58,365 nucleotides of DNA from Diphasiastrum complanatum (taxonomy: Eukaryota; Streptophyta; Lycopodiopsida; Lycopodiales; Lycopodiaceae), in assembly GCA_029204225.1 (NCBI GenBank), contig MU833293.1, forward strand, positions 1 to 58,365, read 5' to 3'. Shown in pieces: positions 21,265 to 30,879 of this stretch. A program made the position numbers and the translations under genes. Below the pieces are notes generated by a model, which was not told the DNA's origin, ran no database searches, and saw only the letters and a list, made by a program, of their open reading frames with translations. Numbering within the stretch: the stretch's first letter is position 1; each line of letters opens with the position of its first letter.

Positions 21265-21685
21265 AAGATCATACACAAAAGCTTGAAGACAATACAAAAA
21301 GCAATGCTCTCAATGGAGGAAGAAACTATGACAATGATCTATTGATCTCTCTCAACAATACAATAAGTTTCTCCAACCTGTTCTCCACAAATTTCAGCCT
21401 AATATAGGTGAGAGAGATGACTCTCTCTCCTCTCTCTAGAACTTAGGACCCAATTTTAGGACACCAGTAGCCTAAAATAGCCAATTTTGGCCTATATGTC
21501 CAAATAACATGATTTTGGTGTCATTTCGAAGGTCCTGAAGTTTGGGACTTCTTTAATATAAAATATGTAGTAGAATAAAAGTATCTAGGCCTCTTTCACA
21601 TGTGTGAAAGGTTATATCCAAAACTATATACAAAAATTGCCAATTTAGGCCTCAAACTAGCTAGGAAATGTTGACAATTTTCACA
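21265..21685 (-). repeat. 3' LTR of element K
   Basis: Ends TGTTGACAATTTTCACA at 21685. Contains a TTTCACATGTGTGAAAGG palindrome near 21596 and 'gcctcaaactag', both resembling parts of LTR-A and LTR-D. The outer end is not resolved, as no second copy is present. Confidence 0.55.
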
Positions 21686-21693
21686 CTCTTCAA

Positions 21694-22116
21694 TCACATT
21701 CCAAGATTAGATCTATGCTTATAATACAAGTCCTTTCCCAATGTTTTGGTGAAGATATCAGCCACACACTCCAATGAAGAGACATTTTGAAGCTCCACCT
21801 CTTTGGCAATGACTTGATCCCTCACAAAGTGATGAGCAATCTCAATGTGCTTGCTTCTAGCATGGAAAACTGGATTGGTTGCCAAGCTTTGGGCTGAAAG
21901 GTCGTCACAATAGATGATTGGTGTCTTCTTAGAATCCAGCAAGTGAAGATCAAATAGCATCCTCTTTATCCAAAGCATCTCCTTGGTGCATGTTGTCAAT
22001 GCCTTGTACTCGGCCTTGGTGGAAGATAGAGAGATAGTAGGTTGCTTCTTTGATAGCCATGAGATAGCTCCCTCTCCAAGATATATTGCAAAGGCACTTG
22101 TTGACTTCCTATCCAT
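21694..22116 (-). pseudogene. copia RNase H (element K)
   Basis: An uninterrupted 140-codon minus-strand frame opens MDRKSTSAFAIYLGEGAISW, then KKQPTISLSSTKAEYKAL with the catalytic Glu of TEAEY-type motifs (here KAEY). It goes on with CDDLSAQSLATNPVFHARSK, HIEIAHHFVRDQV and ECVADIFTKTL, ending RSNLGM. This is the standard C-terminus of plant copia polyproteins. RNase H degrades the RNA of the RNA/DNA hybrid. The frame is well preserved, so K is among the younger elements here, but it is cut off from RT by a frameshift. Confidence 0.85.
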
Positions 22117-22139
22117 TTGATCACCTACAAAATCTGAAT

Positions 22140-23092
22140 CTAAGATCCTTCATACAAGATGCCAAAATCTCTAGATCCCGAGAGGTACCTTAGTACTCTC
22201 TTTCCTAGCTTCCAATGAGCCTCACTATGATCTTGCATGAATTGACTTAGTTTACTAACCACATAGCTTAGATCAGGTCTTGTGATGGTTAACCAAATAA
22301 GAGATCCTATGAGCTTTCTATAAAGAGTAATGTCCTTGAAGGATCTTTCATTACCTCTTATAGATAGCTTTACATTTGATTCCATAGGAGTAGAAACTAC
22401 TTTGCAATTTTCCATATGAAATCTTTTTAGAATAGAGTTAAAATACTTCTCTTGACAAATGAAAGTAGAATTAACAATCTCTATTCCTAAGATATAGTGA
22501 ATCTTACCAAGATCTTGTATCTCAAACTTACTTTTAAGTGCCATCTTGATGTCATCTATATCTTCATTGCTATCACCACCTAAGATTGTTATCAACATAG
22601 ATCAAAAGCAAAGTGATGTCACCATTATCATTCAATCTAAAGTAGAGAGAATGATCATACTCACTCATGATGAAGTTTTGAGAGAGTAAGAAGGAATTGA
22701 GCTTAGCATACCAACTTCTTGGTGCTTGCTTAAGCCCATACAAGCTCTTTTGTAGGAAACACACATGATTAGGCACATCATGTGAAACATAGCTCTCGAG
22801 TTGTTCCATGTAGATTTCCTCTTCAAGATTACCATTCAAAAAAGCATTAGTAACATCCATTTGCCACATGTCCCAACCATAAAGAGTTGCAAGAGAGATA
22901 AGGGTTCGAATTGTTACCATCTTTGCCACGGGTGCAAAGGTCTCATCATAATCAATGCCATACTCTTGAGCATACCCTTTTGCCACCAATCTTGCCTTGT
23001 ACCCTTTGATTGATCCATCTTCTTTTGTCTTGATCTTGAAGATCCACTTACACCCAATTGCCTTCTTTCCTTTTGGAAGTTCCACCAACCTC
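22140..23092 (-). pseudogene. copia reverse transcriptase (element K)
   Basis: 23092-22573 reads WRLVELPKGKKAIGCKWIF, YKARLVAKGYAQEYGIDYDE, TFAPVAKMVTIRTLISLA, MDVTNAFLNGNLEEEIYM and SLYGLKQAPRSWY: RT from its start to the box before the active site. The active site reads YVDN instead of YVDD, and a frameshift follows within it. 22598-22140 continues with IQDLGKIHYILGIEI, ISTPMESNVKL-like and LIWLTITRPDLSYVVSK. Start: the frame enters from the minisatellite at 23093, so there is no genuine start codon. Loss of the second catalytic Asp plus the frameshift makes it inactive. Confidence 0.85.
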
Positions 23093-23728
23093 CAAAAATT
23101 CGAGTCGTTTGAAAAATTAGAGTCGTTCGAAAAATCGAGTCGTTCCAAAAATCTAGTCGTTCCGAAAAACTCAAGTCATTCGAAAAATTAGAGTCGTTCA
23201 AAAAATTAGAGTCATTTGAAAAATCGAGTCGTTCCGAAAAATTTGAGTCTTTGAAAAAATTCAAGTCTTTGAAAAATTCAAATCTTTGGAAAAATTCGAA
23301 TCTTTCGAGAAAGTCGAGTGTTTCAAAAAAATTGAGTGTTTGAAAAAATTCAAGTCTTCGAAAAAATTTGAGTCATCTGAAAAAAATGAGTCTTCAAAAT
23401 AATTCGAGTTTTATGAAAAATTCAAATCTTGAGAAAAATTTGAGTTTTATGAAAAATTTGAGTTTTCGAAAAAATTCGAGTCTTATGAAAAATTCAAATT
23501 CTCGAAAAAATTTGAGTCTTTGGAAAAATTTGAGTCTTTGAAAAAATTATGAGTTGATAGTACAAAGGGTGGAAAATATACCAAGCGTCAAATTTTACTC
23601 TGGGTAGGAAAATATACAAAGGGTCTAAAATATACAAAGGGTCGACATAAATTTTCCTCAAATTTGAGTCTTCAAAAAAAATTTCGTCTTTTGAAAAAAT
23701 CGAGTCTTCGAAAAAAATTGAGTCTTTT
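23093..23728. repeat. minisatellite, 15-19-bp units of GAGTCGTTCGAAAAAT type
   Basis: About 35 diverged units, such as 'gagtcgttcgaaaaatta', 'gagtctttgaaaaaattc' and 'gagttttatgaaaaattc', cover the interval. A different insert at about 23550-23655 has its own repeats of 'tatacaaagggtc'. The array starts exactly at the RT tryptophan of K and ends at the truncated 5' LTR of F. On the minus strand the units read as a repeated NDSNF-like peptide. Confidence 0.85.
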
Positions 23729-23733
23729 GGATC

Positions 23734-24271
23734 GACTATATACTTTCTGAACGACTATATACTTTTTGGGTGATACTTGACACATACACAGATGAAGTAG
23801 TCTCATGCTAGTAAGCAAGAAGACAAAAATATAGAACAAAAGTCTTCATAGGATCTATAGATCCAATAGTCCACTAGTAAGTGAGACATTACTCGTGGGA
23901 GAACTGTATTTCTCTCACGCCAATGCACTGCGTGGATCTGCATGTAGTGCTTGAAGAATCAGAAAATTAATAGATGATTTTGTAGTCGTTGTTGCGTACA
24001 TGTCACTCTTTTTCATGTCTGATCTTGAATATAAATTAGTCTACTGTTATTCGTGTGTCTAATTCACTCTTGCTCTCTTTAATTTCGCACATTGGTTGAA
24101 TCTTGTTGAATGCTACATTAATTTCTAAACGTAGATCAGCAGTGCCTGACTACATTCTGGAGGACTGTATGAATGATACAACTGGCAGTGACCAACGATT
24201 AGATCTGAACTCCATCCAAATTGTTGGCTTTCACAATTCTTTCATGACTGCGATAACTATCATCGTCATCA
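23734..24271 (+). repeat. 5' LTR of element F, 5'-truncated
   Basis: Matches 29570-30104 (from 'ctatatactttctg' to 'catcgtcatca'). The first ~190 bp of the LTR, seen at 29378-29565, are missing and replaced by the minisatellite. The LTR ends CA one base before the PBS. Confidence 0.85.
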
Positions 24272-24272
24272 G

Positions 24273-24284
24273 TGGTATCAGAGC
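24273..24284 (+). promoter_or_regulatory. primer-binding site of element F
   Basis: TGGTATCAGAGC, one base after the LTR end. It matches the initiator Met-tRNA 3' end, as in elements E and L. Confidence 0.9.
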
Positions 24285-24329
24285 CTACTTACCTTGTCAT
24301 AATCTGACATAGCCAAAAGGCTATCAGAT

Positions 24330-24985
24330 CTCGGAGGCCAAGCATTCAGATGAACAACCATCAACAAGAGAACAGACTTCAGAAGCAATGGCTTCAATCA
24401 GCAGTATATAGAGCAAGATCTGTACAATTCTTGATTTTTCAGGATCTAACTTTTTAGCCTGGAAAGTTAAGACATCATTGATACTCAAGGGCGAAGGTTT
24501 ATTCCCCTAGGTGGATGGCACAGAGGAGATGCCTACGACATCAAACAAAGAGCTACGCGAGTGGAGGTAGAAAAAGTAGCCTTGCTATCTTCATCCATCG
24601 AAGATAGTCTCACACTTGACCTGGCTACACTCTCCAAAGCTAAGGAGATGTGGGATGCATTGCTCACAAGATTTCAAATGAAATCAAAAAGTCAAATTAT
24701 GATGCTGGAAGATCAATTTACAAATCTATAGTGGGATGGGAAAGACCCCACTTCTTTTGTAAGAAAGATGAAGGACCTATTTCTATCACTACACAACTCT
24801 GAAGCAGAGAACGTAGTGTCAACTGAAAAGCAGCTCACTTACCTGTTGAGAGCCATATCCAGATCTTTCCAGACAACCAGAGCCCCACTCGTGAAAGATC
24901 CTACAATGACTTTTGAAAAGACAGTTAATTTGTTAGCTATGAGGTTCTGGAGAGACAGTACTATGATTTGCCATTAGTAATAGAG
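24330..24985 (+). pseudogene. copia Gag (element F)
   Basis: Plus-strand phrases in order: KICTILDFSGSNFLAWKVKT then SLILKGEGLFP (the L-x-G-x-NF-W start of UBN2-type Gag), ALLSSSIEDSLTLDLATLSK, AKEMWDALLTRFQMKSKSQI, and the frame 24768-24977, which begins MKDLFLSLHNSEAENVVSTE. They match Gag of element L (54359-53700) closely. Several stops and frameshifts are present. After about 24940 it jumps to YYDLPLVIERAEDKHEKE, which in L lies in the integrase tail (near 51950), so zinc knuckle, protease and integrase core are deleted. Confidence 0.8.
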
Positions 24986-25636
24986 AGAGCAGAAGACAAA
25001 CACGAAAAGGAAAATTTTTGAGTCGCTTCCCATTCGAGTGACGAATCTGAAGACGAAATATTAGAGAGGCAACCTATTGCTACAATTCCTGTAAACCAAG
25101 ATGGTTCCGAACCTAGCAGAGTAGACAAAGAGCGCCAGCAAGATATGTGCCAGGCAGCTTTGCTTCTACATCAAAGAAATTTTGTGGATTCAGTGTGAAT
25201 CATAGACTTTTGAGAAAGCGATTGAATGTCCAGAGAAGGACAAGTGGATCCAAGCCATGAACAAAGAGATGGAATCCATGAGGAAGAACCATGTATGGAC
25301 GTTGCATCCATTGCCACATAAGTGCGAGACTATCAAATGCAAATGGATTTTCAAGCTCAAGTATGGACCGGATGGGAATGTCTCGCAATACAAGACAAGA
25401 CTTGTAGCGAAGGGATTTTCTCAGAGATATGGTATTGACTACTCTGAAATCTTCTCTCTTATCGTCAAACATTCATCCCTACGATTGTTATTTGCATATG
25501 CAGCAGCTTATGACCTCAGGATCCACATTGTGGACGAGAAGACAACCTTCTTGCATGGTGAGTTAGATGAGGAGGTCTACATGGATCAACCCCAGGATAT
25601 GTCTCAAATTCACTTCCTGATTATGCATGCACAATG
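24985..25636 (+). pseudogene. integrase tail and RT N-terminal part (element F)
   Basis: After the integrase-tail scrap, the frame 25257-25679 reads MNKEMESMRKNHVWTLHPLP, IKCKWIFKLKYGPDGNVSQY, KTRLVAKGFSQRYGIDYSEI and FLHGELDEEVYMDQPQ: copia reverse transcriptase fingers and palm. The frame stops being RT at 25636, exactly where element D begins (TGTGAAAGATTC). RT resumes at 28165. Confidence 0.85.
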
Positions 25637-25886
25637 TGTGAAAGATTCTAGATCCTTAAGATCCAATCTACTTGAATGATCTTTGGTTAGAAAGAGAAAT
25701 ACACTACCAATTTCACCAATGTAGAAAAATCAGCATCTACACACAATTTGAGATGCAAAAACTAATAGAACTTGATCAAACTTGAATGAAATGATTATGT
25801 ATTGTTGTTTTCCGTACAAAACCAGCAAGCTACTGTATTTCACACGTGTGGATCCAAAATAGATCATTATACACATAGAATTGTGA
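25637..25886 (-). repeat. 3' LTR of element D, inner part missing
   Basis: 25713-25880 matches 27615-27785 ('accaatgtagaaaaatcag' to 'acacatagaattg'), including a TTCACACGTGTGGATCC palindrome at 25838. The remainder of the LTR, present in the right copy up to 28164, is missing here, and the sequence passes straight into the conserved block. Confidence 0.8.
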
Positions 25887-26570
25887 GCGATCAACTTTTG
25901 CTTGCATGTCTCCTCCTTCTTTGTCCTTTGTTGCCATGTATCCACCATGATACTCCATGAATGAGCCTCCATCTCCATCTTGCCACAAGAAACCATCAAA
26001 CCTTGGAAATCCATGAGTAGGTGAGTACATTAATGATGCAAATCTAGCACCACATGACTCCATAAACCAAGTACTTTGCACTAGTCCATCTTCAAGATCT
26101 ACTTGACACAAGAAAATGACCATGAATTCACCAAAAATTGACAATCTCCAAGTATTGGCACCAAGTAGCTCAACACTTGAGAACTTAGCCATGGATGAGT
26201 GACATAATGAACCTCCAATAGCTTTATTTCTATCAGCAAAATCAGCCAAGAATGCTAGTACAAATCCAACATCAAAACAATGCTCACCAATGTAGCTAGT
26301 TTTACCCTATCTTGACAATTTGAACACATCCACATGAAATTGCTCAAACATGAGATAGAACAAGTAAAGTAAACTTGAACAACACTTCCTTGCTTCTCCT
26401 TTGACCTTACTTGAGTCTTCAATATGCTGCAAAAATAGATCCATAACACCCTTTCCAATTACCTCTCCTTTGATGCTCTTGACTAGCTCCAAATTGCCAA
26501 CTTCCCTTTTGACTAGTTGAAGCGCTTTGAGATCAATTTCTTGATCTTCAACTTGACCATCAAAGTCATT
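25830..26570 (-). pseudogene. conserved non-copia block in element D
   Basis: Minus-strand frames 26492-26307 (NLELVKSIKGEVIGKGVMDL then FLQHIEDSSKVKGEARKCCS) and 26249-25830 (MADFADRNKAIGGSLCHSSM then AKFSSVELLGANTWRLSIFG, ending in GGSFMEYHGGYMATKDKEGG). They correspond piece by piece to the block in elements A and B but are more diverged at DNA level. It directly follows an integrase whose last residues run into the usual pre-RT phrase (MDLEYQSLMKSGT), so the block stands in place of RT. The product is unknown. Aromatic and hydrophobic content is high, with no zinc knuckle or catalytic motif evident. Confidence 0.5.
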
Positions 26571-26591
26571 GAAAAAACTTTGTTTTCCAGA

Positions 26592-27608
26592 TCAATTACT
26601 TGATTCTACAGCAAGATAACATCCATCCACTTGCAGAGCTCCATGTATACAAGAAGATCTTCCAAAAGATGTTCCACTCTTCATAAGAGATTGATACTCA
26701 AGATCCATTGGTTGGATCCACTCCTTTTCTTTCCTTGCGTGATCGACACTTGTAGGCTCATCCAAAGAGGTTAGAAAAGCAACATAAATTCCAGAAACTA
26801 CTTGCTTACCCTTTTGATCATATGTGAGCCTTGAAGGTACTTGTCTTTCTCTTGATGTTCTCCTTGGCTTTTGACTTGATGAAGGTCCATCATCACCACC
26901 ATCCAAAGTAGGATCCTTCTCATCAACATCAAGAATGTTAGGACCATCTACTTTACCATCAATCATGCTTGAAGACACCTTTGGAATGTTTCCCTCATCA
27001 AAAATGACATCTCTACCAACAATCACTTTGTTAGTAGAAGGAATATAAACCTTGTAGGCTTTACTCACCTCACTATATCTAACAAAAATACCTCTTCTTG
27101 AAGATGGATCCTCCTTGGTCCTACCATCAGGAGTAATGTTGACATAGCATGTGCATCCAAAGGTTCTTAGAAAGCTGACACTCGGCCTCCTCTTGAATAG
27201 CATCTCAAAAGGTGTCCTTCCATCCAAAATAGCACTCGGCCACCTATTGCACAAGAAATTGGCACACAACAAAGCTTGATCCCAAAATGGTTTGTCAAGA
27301 TTAGCACTTAACCTCCTAGCTTTAGCACTTTCACATAAAGTCCTATTCTTCCTTTCAGCCACTCCATTTTGTTGTGGAGTCCTTGATGTTGTATACTCCC
27401 TCTTGATCCCATGCTCATCACAAAAGGCCTTGAACTTGTTAGATATGTACTCACCACCATTGTCACCTCTCAAGCACTTGATCTTTGTGGAAAATTGGTT
27501 CTCCCTTGCATTCTTGAACTTGACAAAGACTTTATACACTTCATTTTTGCTCTTTAGTAGATAGATCCAACAAAATCTACTAAAATCATCAATGAATGTT
27601 ACATACAT
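26592..27608 (-). CDS. copia integrase, core and C-terminal region (element D)
   Basis: A single open 338-codon minus-strand frame. It starts MYVTFIDDFSRFCWIYLLKS, with the second half of the first catalytic motif, and continues CLRGDNGGEYISNKF (second catalytic Asp region) and TPQQNGVAERKNRTLCE (catalytic Glu). Then come FKRRPSVSFLRTFGCTCYV, IFVRYSEVSKAYKVYIP and KVIVGRDVIFDEGN, up to the pre-RT phrase MDLEYQSLMKSG. After that the frame leaves the copia family (SFGRSSCIHGALQVDGCYLA) and stops. It lacks the zinc-binding N-terminus and the D of the first HSD motif, which were cut by the LTR junction at 27612. It is the most intact coding frame of the window, but on a defective element. Confidence 0.8.
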   Translation of the reverse strand: MYVTFIDDFSRFCWIYLLKSKNEVYKVFVKFKNARENQFSTKIKCLRGDNGGEYISNKFKAFCDEHGIKREYTTSRTPQQNGVAERKNRTLCESAKARRLSANLDKPFWDQALLCANFLCNRWPSAILDGRTPFEMLFKRRPSVSFLRTFGCTCYVNITPDGRTKEDPSSRRGIFVRYSEVSKAYKVYIPSTNKVIVGRDVIFDEGNIPKVSSSMIDGKVDGPNILDVDEKDPTLDGGDDGPSSSQKPRRTSRERQVPSRLTYDQKGKQVVSGIYVAFLTSLDEPTSVDHARKEKEWIQPMDLEYQSLMKSGTSFGRSSCIHGALQVDGCYLAVESSN

Positions 27609-27612
27609 CTTA

Positions 27613-28164
27613 GCTCCACCAATGTAGAAAAATCAGCATCTACACACAATTTGAGATGCAAACACTAATAGAACTTGATCAAACTTGAATGAAATGATTA
27701 TGTATTGATGTTTTCCGTACAAAACCAACAAGCTACTGTATTTCACACGTGTGGATCCAAAATAGATCATTATACACATAGAATTGCAAGCAATCAACAA
27801 GATAGTGCACCAATGGATAGTAGAACCCAAGAGAACTATGTATAAGCATGAAATGAGATAGAGAAGAGAGAAGATGACTCTCTCCATGAGTTACATCCTT
27901 TTATAATAGGGCCGCTTGGCTTTCCCACCAAAATGCTAACCCTACCAATTTTGGGTCTAGATTCAATGTACCCAATTTATTCAAATTGAATCTACTCAAA
28001 CTCGCATTCTATCTTTCCCACACTTTCAAAAAGTGTTTATTCAAATGAAATTTAGACTAATGAGCTTTGAAAAGTCAACCTCTAAGTCTAAAACAAGTTT
28101 TGGCCTCAATATGCCAAATATGGAAATATTGCAAAATGTGATGAAGCTAGTTGAATCTTTCACA
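27613..28164 (-). repeat. 5' LTR of element D, inner part missing
   Basis: Shares 27613-27795 with the left LTR and adds the outer 370 bp, ending GAATCTTTCACA. It includes a TATA-like 'ccttttataatagg' at 27898 and the TTCACACGTGTGG palindrome at 27745. The first ~75 bp of the left copy are not present here. The integrase abuts at 27612 with no PBS. Confidence 0.8.
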
Positions 28165-29292
28165 TAATGCATAGAAGTATCTACAGTCTAAAACAGTCAG
28201 CTCGACAATGGTACTAGAAGAAGGATCAAGCCCTGAAATCATTAGGATTCAAGCCACTGTTGACTGATTCCAATGTGTATGTCAAAGTCACAGATGGGCA
28301 AATCATCATTGTGGCTGTATATGTGGACGACACTCGATACTTTGCAAGAGTGAGAAGCTGATTGTTGAAGTGAAGGAAGACATCTCAAAACATTTTGAGA
28401 TTGTGAATCTGGGAGAAGCCAAGTGCTATCTTGGCTTACAAATTGAAAGGGACTATGAGGGAGGTAAGCTATACCTTCACCAGTCTAGATACACCCAGAA
28501 AATCGTAGAGAATTTTGGGATGCTGAACTGCAAAGGAGCGAATGCTCCAATGCTCGCAAGAACGGTGTTGACAAACAATGATTGTCCGAGGACTAAAGAA
28601 GAGAGAGTACATTGCATCTCATACCTTACAGGAAGCTGATAGGTTCGTTGATGTACCTTGCAGACAACACACGTCCTGACATTGCTTATGCAGTGTTCAA
28701 GATAAGCCAATTCTGCATGAATCTAGGTTCGACACATTGGAAGATTGCAAAACGAATTTTGCAATATCTTCAATTAACAAGGGATTATGGCTTGTGTTAT
28801 TGTCATGATGCAGGTTTCAAGATGCTTTCCTACAGTGATGCTAGCTGGACATCCCTTAAGGTGATTGTAAAAGCGTCTCAGGAGAATGCACCATCGTGTT
28901 AGAAGTGGCAGTTCTTTGGGTCAGCAAGAAGCAGACCATTGTAACTTAGTCATCCTACGTAGCAGAATATGTTCCAGCAGCAAACATGGCCAACGAGATA
29001 ATTTGGCTCAGGCAATTTCTGGACAAATTGGATGAAACAAGAACCGAGCCTCTGGTCTTGCAGATGGATAACACATATGCAATATATTTGATGAAAGATC
29101 TTGTGTTCCACTCAAAAATGAAACACATCACGATCAAGTACCACTTGATCAGAGATTTGATTGAGAAGAAGATGATGTAGACCACCTTCATCAGAATGAA
29201 AGACATGGTTGCTGACATCTTCACCAAAGCCCTGGACAAAGCACTTTTTGAGAAACAGAGGAATAGTCTTGGGGTCGTAAAGCTATCATGAT
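28165..29292 (+). pseudogene. RT C-terminal part and RNase H (element F)
   Basis: After element D, RT resumes (SLKQSARQW-like, then IIIVAVYVDDT with the catalytic YVDD), followed by the frame 28370-28639, ISKHFEIVNLGEAKCYLGLQ. The frame 28612-28902 adds YRKLIGSLMYLADNTRPDIA and the RNase H start MLSYSDASWTSLK. 28986-29180 gives NEIIWLRQFLDKLDETRTEP, QMDNTYAIYLMKDLVFHSKM and KHITIKYHLIRDLIEKK. Then MVADIFTKALDKALFEKQRN leads to a stop at about 29292. Frameshifts separate the pieces. Confidence 0.85.
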
Positions 29293-29377
29293 TTTCATGA
29301 GAGAGAATTTTTTGCGGTACATAGGAGAAAGTCAGACGACGCGAAAGTCAAAGGACATGAGGCGATACAAAAATAGT

Positions 29378-30104
29378 TGTGACATCCTTTTCTACCCTCA
29401 CGCTCCAAAAAAGGACAAGCAAGATCATGCAAGTACCCAAAAGTACAGATATCTGATCTGATAGCATGATGTCAGCAGATACACTCTAGGTCTTGGCTAA
29501 TCTGCCACTCTTGTAATTCATGATTAGTTGTAGATGTTTAATCACTCTAATCTAGGAGTTACACTGAGCAATTATATACTTTCTGGATGCTACTTGACAC
29601 ATACACAGATGAAGTAGTCTCATGCTAGTAAGCAAGAAGACAAAATATAGAATAGGTGTCCGCCTGCATGCGAGACAAATTTTGCATAGGATTTATAGAT
29701 CCAACAGTCCGCTAGTAAGCAAGACATAACTCGTGGGAAAACTGTATTTCTCTCATGCCAATGCACTGTGTGGATATGCATGCGGTGCTTGAAGAATAAA
29801 AAATTAATAGATGATTTTGTAGCCGTTGCGCACATGTCACTCTTTTTCATGTCTGATCTTGAATGCAAATTAGCTACTGTTATTCGTGTGTCTGATTCAC
29901 TCTTGTTCTCTTTAATTTCGCACACTGGTTGAATCTTGTTGAATGCTACATTAATTTCTAAACATAGATCAGTAGTGCCTGACTACATTCTGGAGGACTG
30001 TAGCAATGATACAGCTGGCAGTGGCCAGCGATCAGATCTGAACTCCATCCGAATTGTTTGCTTTCGCGATTTTTTTGTGACTGCGACGACTATCATCGTC
30101 ATCA
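29378..30104 (+). repeat. 3' LTR of element F
   Basis: 29570-30104 matches the 5' LTR at 23734-24271. 29378-29565 matches, inverted, the 5' LTR of element L (54900-55108). The start is placed at TGTGACATCC by alignment with TGTCGCGAAAC in L. Weaker similarity continues upstream to about 29300, so the true start could be earlier. Ends ..CATCGTCATCA at 30104. Confidence 0.75.
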
Positions 30105-30837
30105 GTAAGCAATCAGATCAGATAGCAGCTAGCAAATAGATTCATCAAACAGAATCGAACTGGCTAATGATTTCTCTTAATAAAACATAGTGAATTAGTT
30201 CTTATCACATGAAGCAAATAGAACTGAACACCAAACAAGTTCATTATCTGAACACATAGCTCATTCAGAATTGAAAGAAGTTCTGCTTATGGTTTAACAG
30301 CTTCGGCTGATTCCTTGCACACATTGGTTAGAATTGTTGCTCTTTGGTGACGTCTGAAAATCCATATTAGAGTAATTGAAATTCAGTAAGAAATGAGAAG
30401 TATGTGTGATGCAGATAGAGAAGTATCACAAATAGTACAGATCATACAGAGTGTATTTGCTCAATTGATAAGAAGTAATGTTGTAAGAGATGACAGAGGG
30501 AAACAATGCTCAAGCTTATAAAAACTGGCTCTCTTATCTCTCTACTGATACTCAAATATGTGCTTGTGTCCAATGGCACAAAGTGTCGACCTTATAGAAA
30601 TGATCACCGGCCTCAATGTCATTTACCAACCGTTAAGATGTCGGTTGAGATTCAAAAAAGCGTCTCTATAGAACGTCGCACAAACCGTCACAAGTTCTAA
30701 CCTAAAAATGAGTCTACAAGGTGCAAATAGGCCTTTACATGAATTTAAACTCTATAACACATTTACATGTATAAATATTATTATTTTTTTAATATAAAAC
30801 AATAATTTTGGATAATGTGGGATCATGAGGCTCCACA
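30105..30837 (-). repeat. probable 3' LTR of element T
   Basis: AT-rich non-coding sequence ending CATGAGGCTCCACA. It is followed by TATCCCCTTCCTCAG (30838-30851), which on the minus strand is a polypurine tract (CTGAGGAAGGGGATA) next to an LTR start TGTGGAGCC. It abuts the LTR of F at 30104. No second copy is visible, so the assignment rests on the PPT/LTR junction. Confidence 0.55.
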
Positions 30838-30851
30838 TATCCCCTTCCTCA
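30838..30851 (-). promoter_or_regulatory. polypurine tract of element T
   Basis: The purine-only run GAGGAAGGGGATA on the minus strand sits between a stop codon region (30880) and TGTGG. It would prime plus-strand DNA synthesis of an LTR element. Confidence 0.55.
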
Positions 30852-30879
30852 GCTGTGTAGCGGCTCACAAACAAATTTC

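Larger units (their letters stand above)
21261..23092 (-). mobile_element. Copia element K, 3' half
   Basis: Minus-strand element with 3' LTR (about 21265-21685), RNase H (22116-21694) and RT (23092-22140). LTR start TGTGAAAATTGTC lies next to a purine-rich tract (GATTGAAGAG on the minus strand). Everything upstream of the first RT tryptophan is missing and replaced by a minisatellite. Confidence 0.85.
25637..28164 (-). mobile_element. Copia element D, inserted in RT of F
   Basis: Begins TGTGAAAGATTC (25637) and ends GAATCTTTCACA (28164), perfect inverted termini. The flanking pentamers CAATG (25632-25636) and TAATG (28165-28169) form a target duplication with one mismatch. Inside, on the minus strand, are an integrase (27608-26592) and the conserved non-copia block (26560-25830). 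Gag, protease and RT are absent. Each LTR is truncated on its inner side, so D is non-autonomous. Confidence 0.9.
23734..30104 (+). mobile_element. Copia element F, with element D inserted in its RT
   Basis: 5' LTR (truncated) 23734-24271, PBS 24273-24284, gag 24330-24980, RT 25200-25636, nested element D 25637-28164, rest of RT and RNase H 28165-29292, 3' LTR to 30104. Both LTRs end ..CATCGTCATCA. Protease and nearly all of integrase are deleted: gag joins directly to an integrase-tail phrase. It belongs to the same family as minus-strand element L (51073-55108). Confidence 0.9.

Noticed and set aside
22914-23264. Minus-strand frame with NDSNF-like repeats fused to RT
   Set aside because: The repeats are the minisatellite read through, and the rest is RT in the wrong frame. 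Not a real fusion protein.
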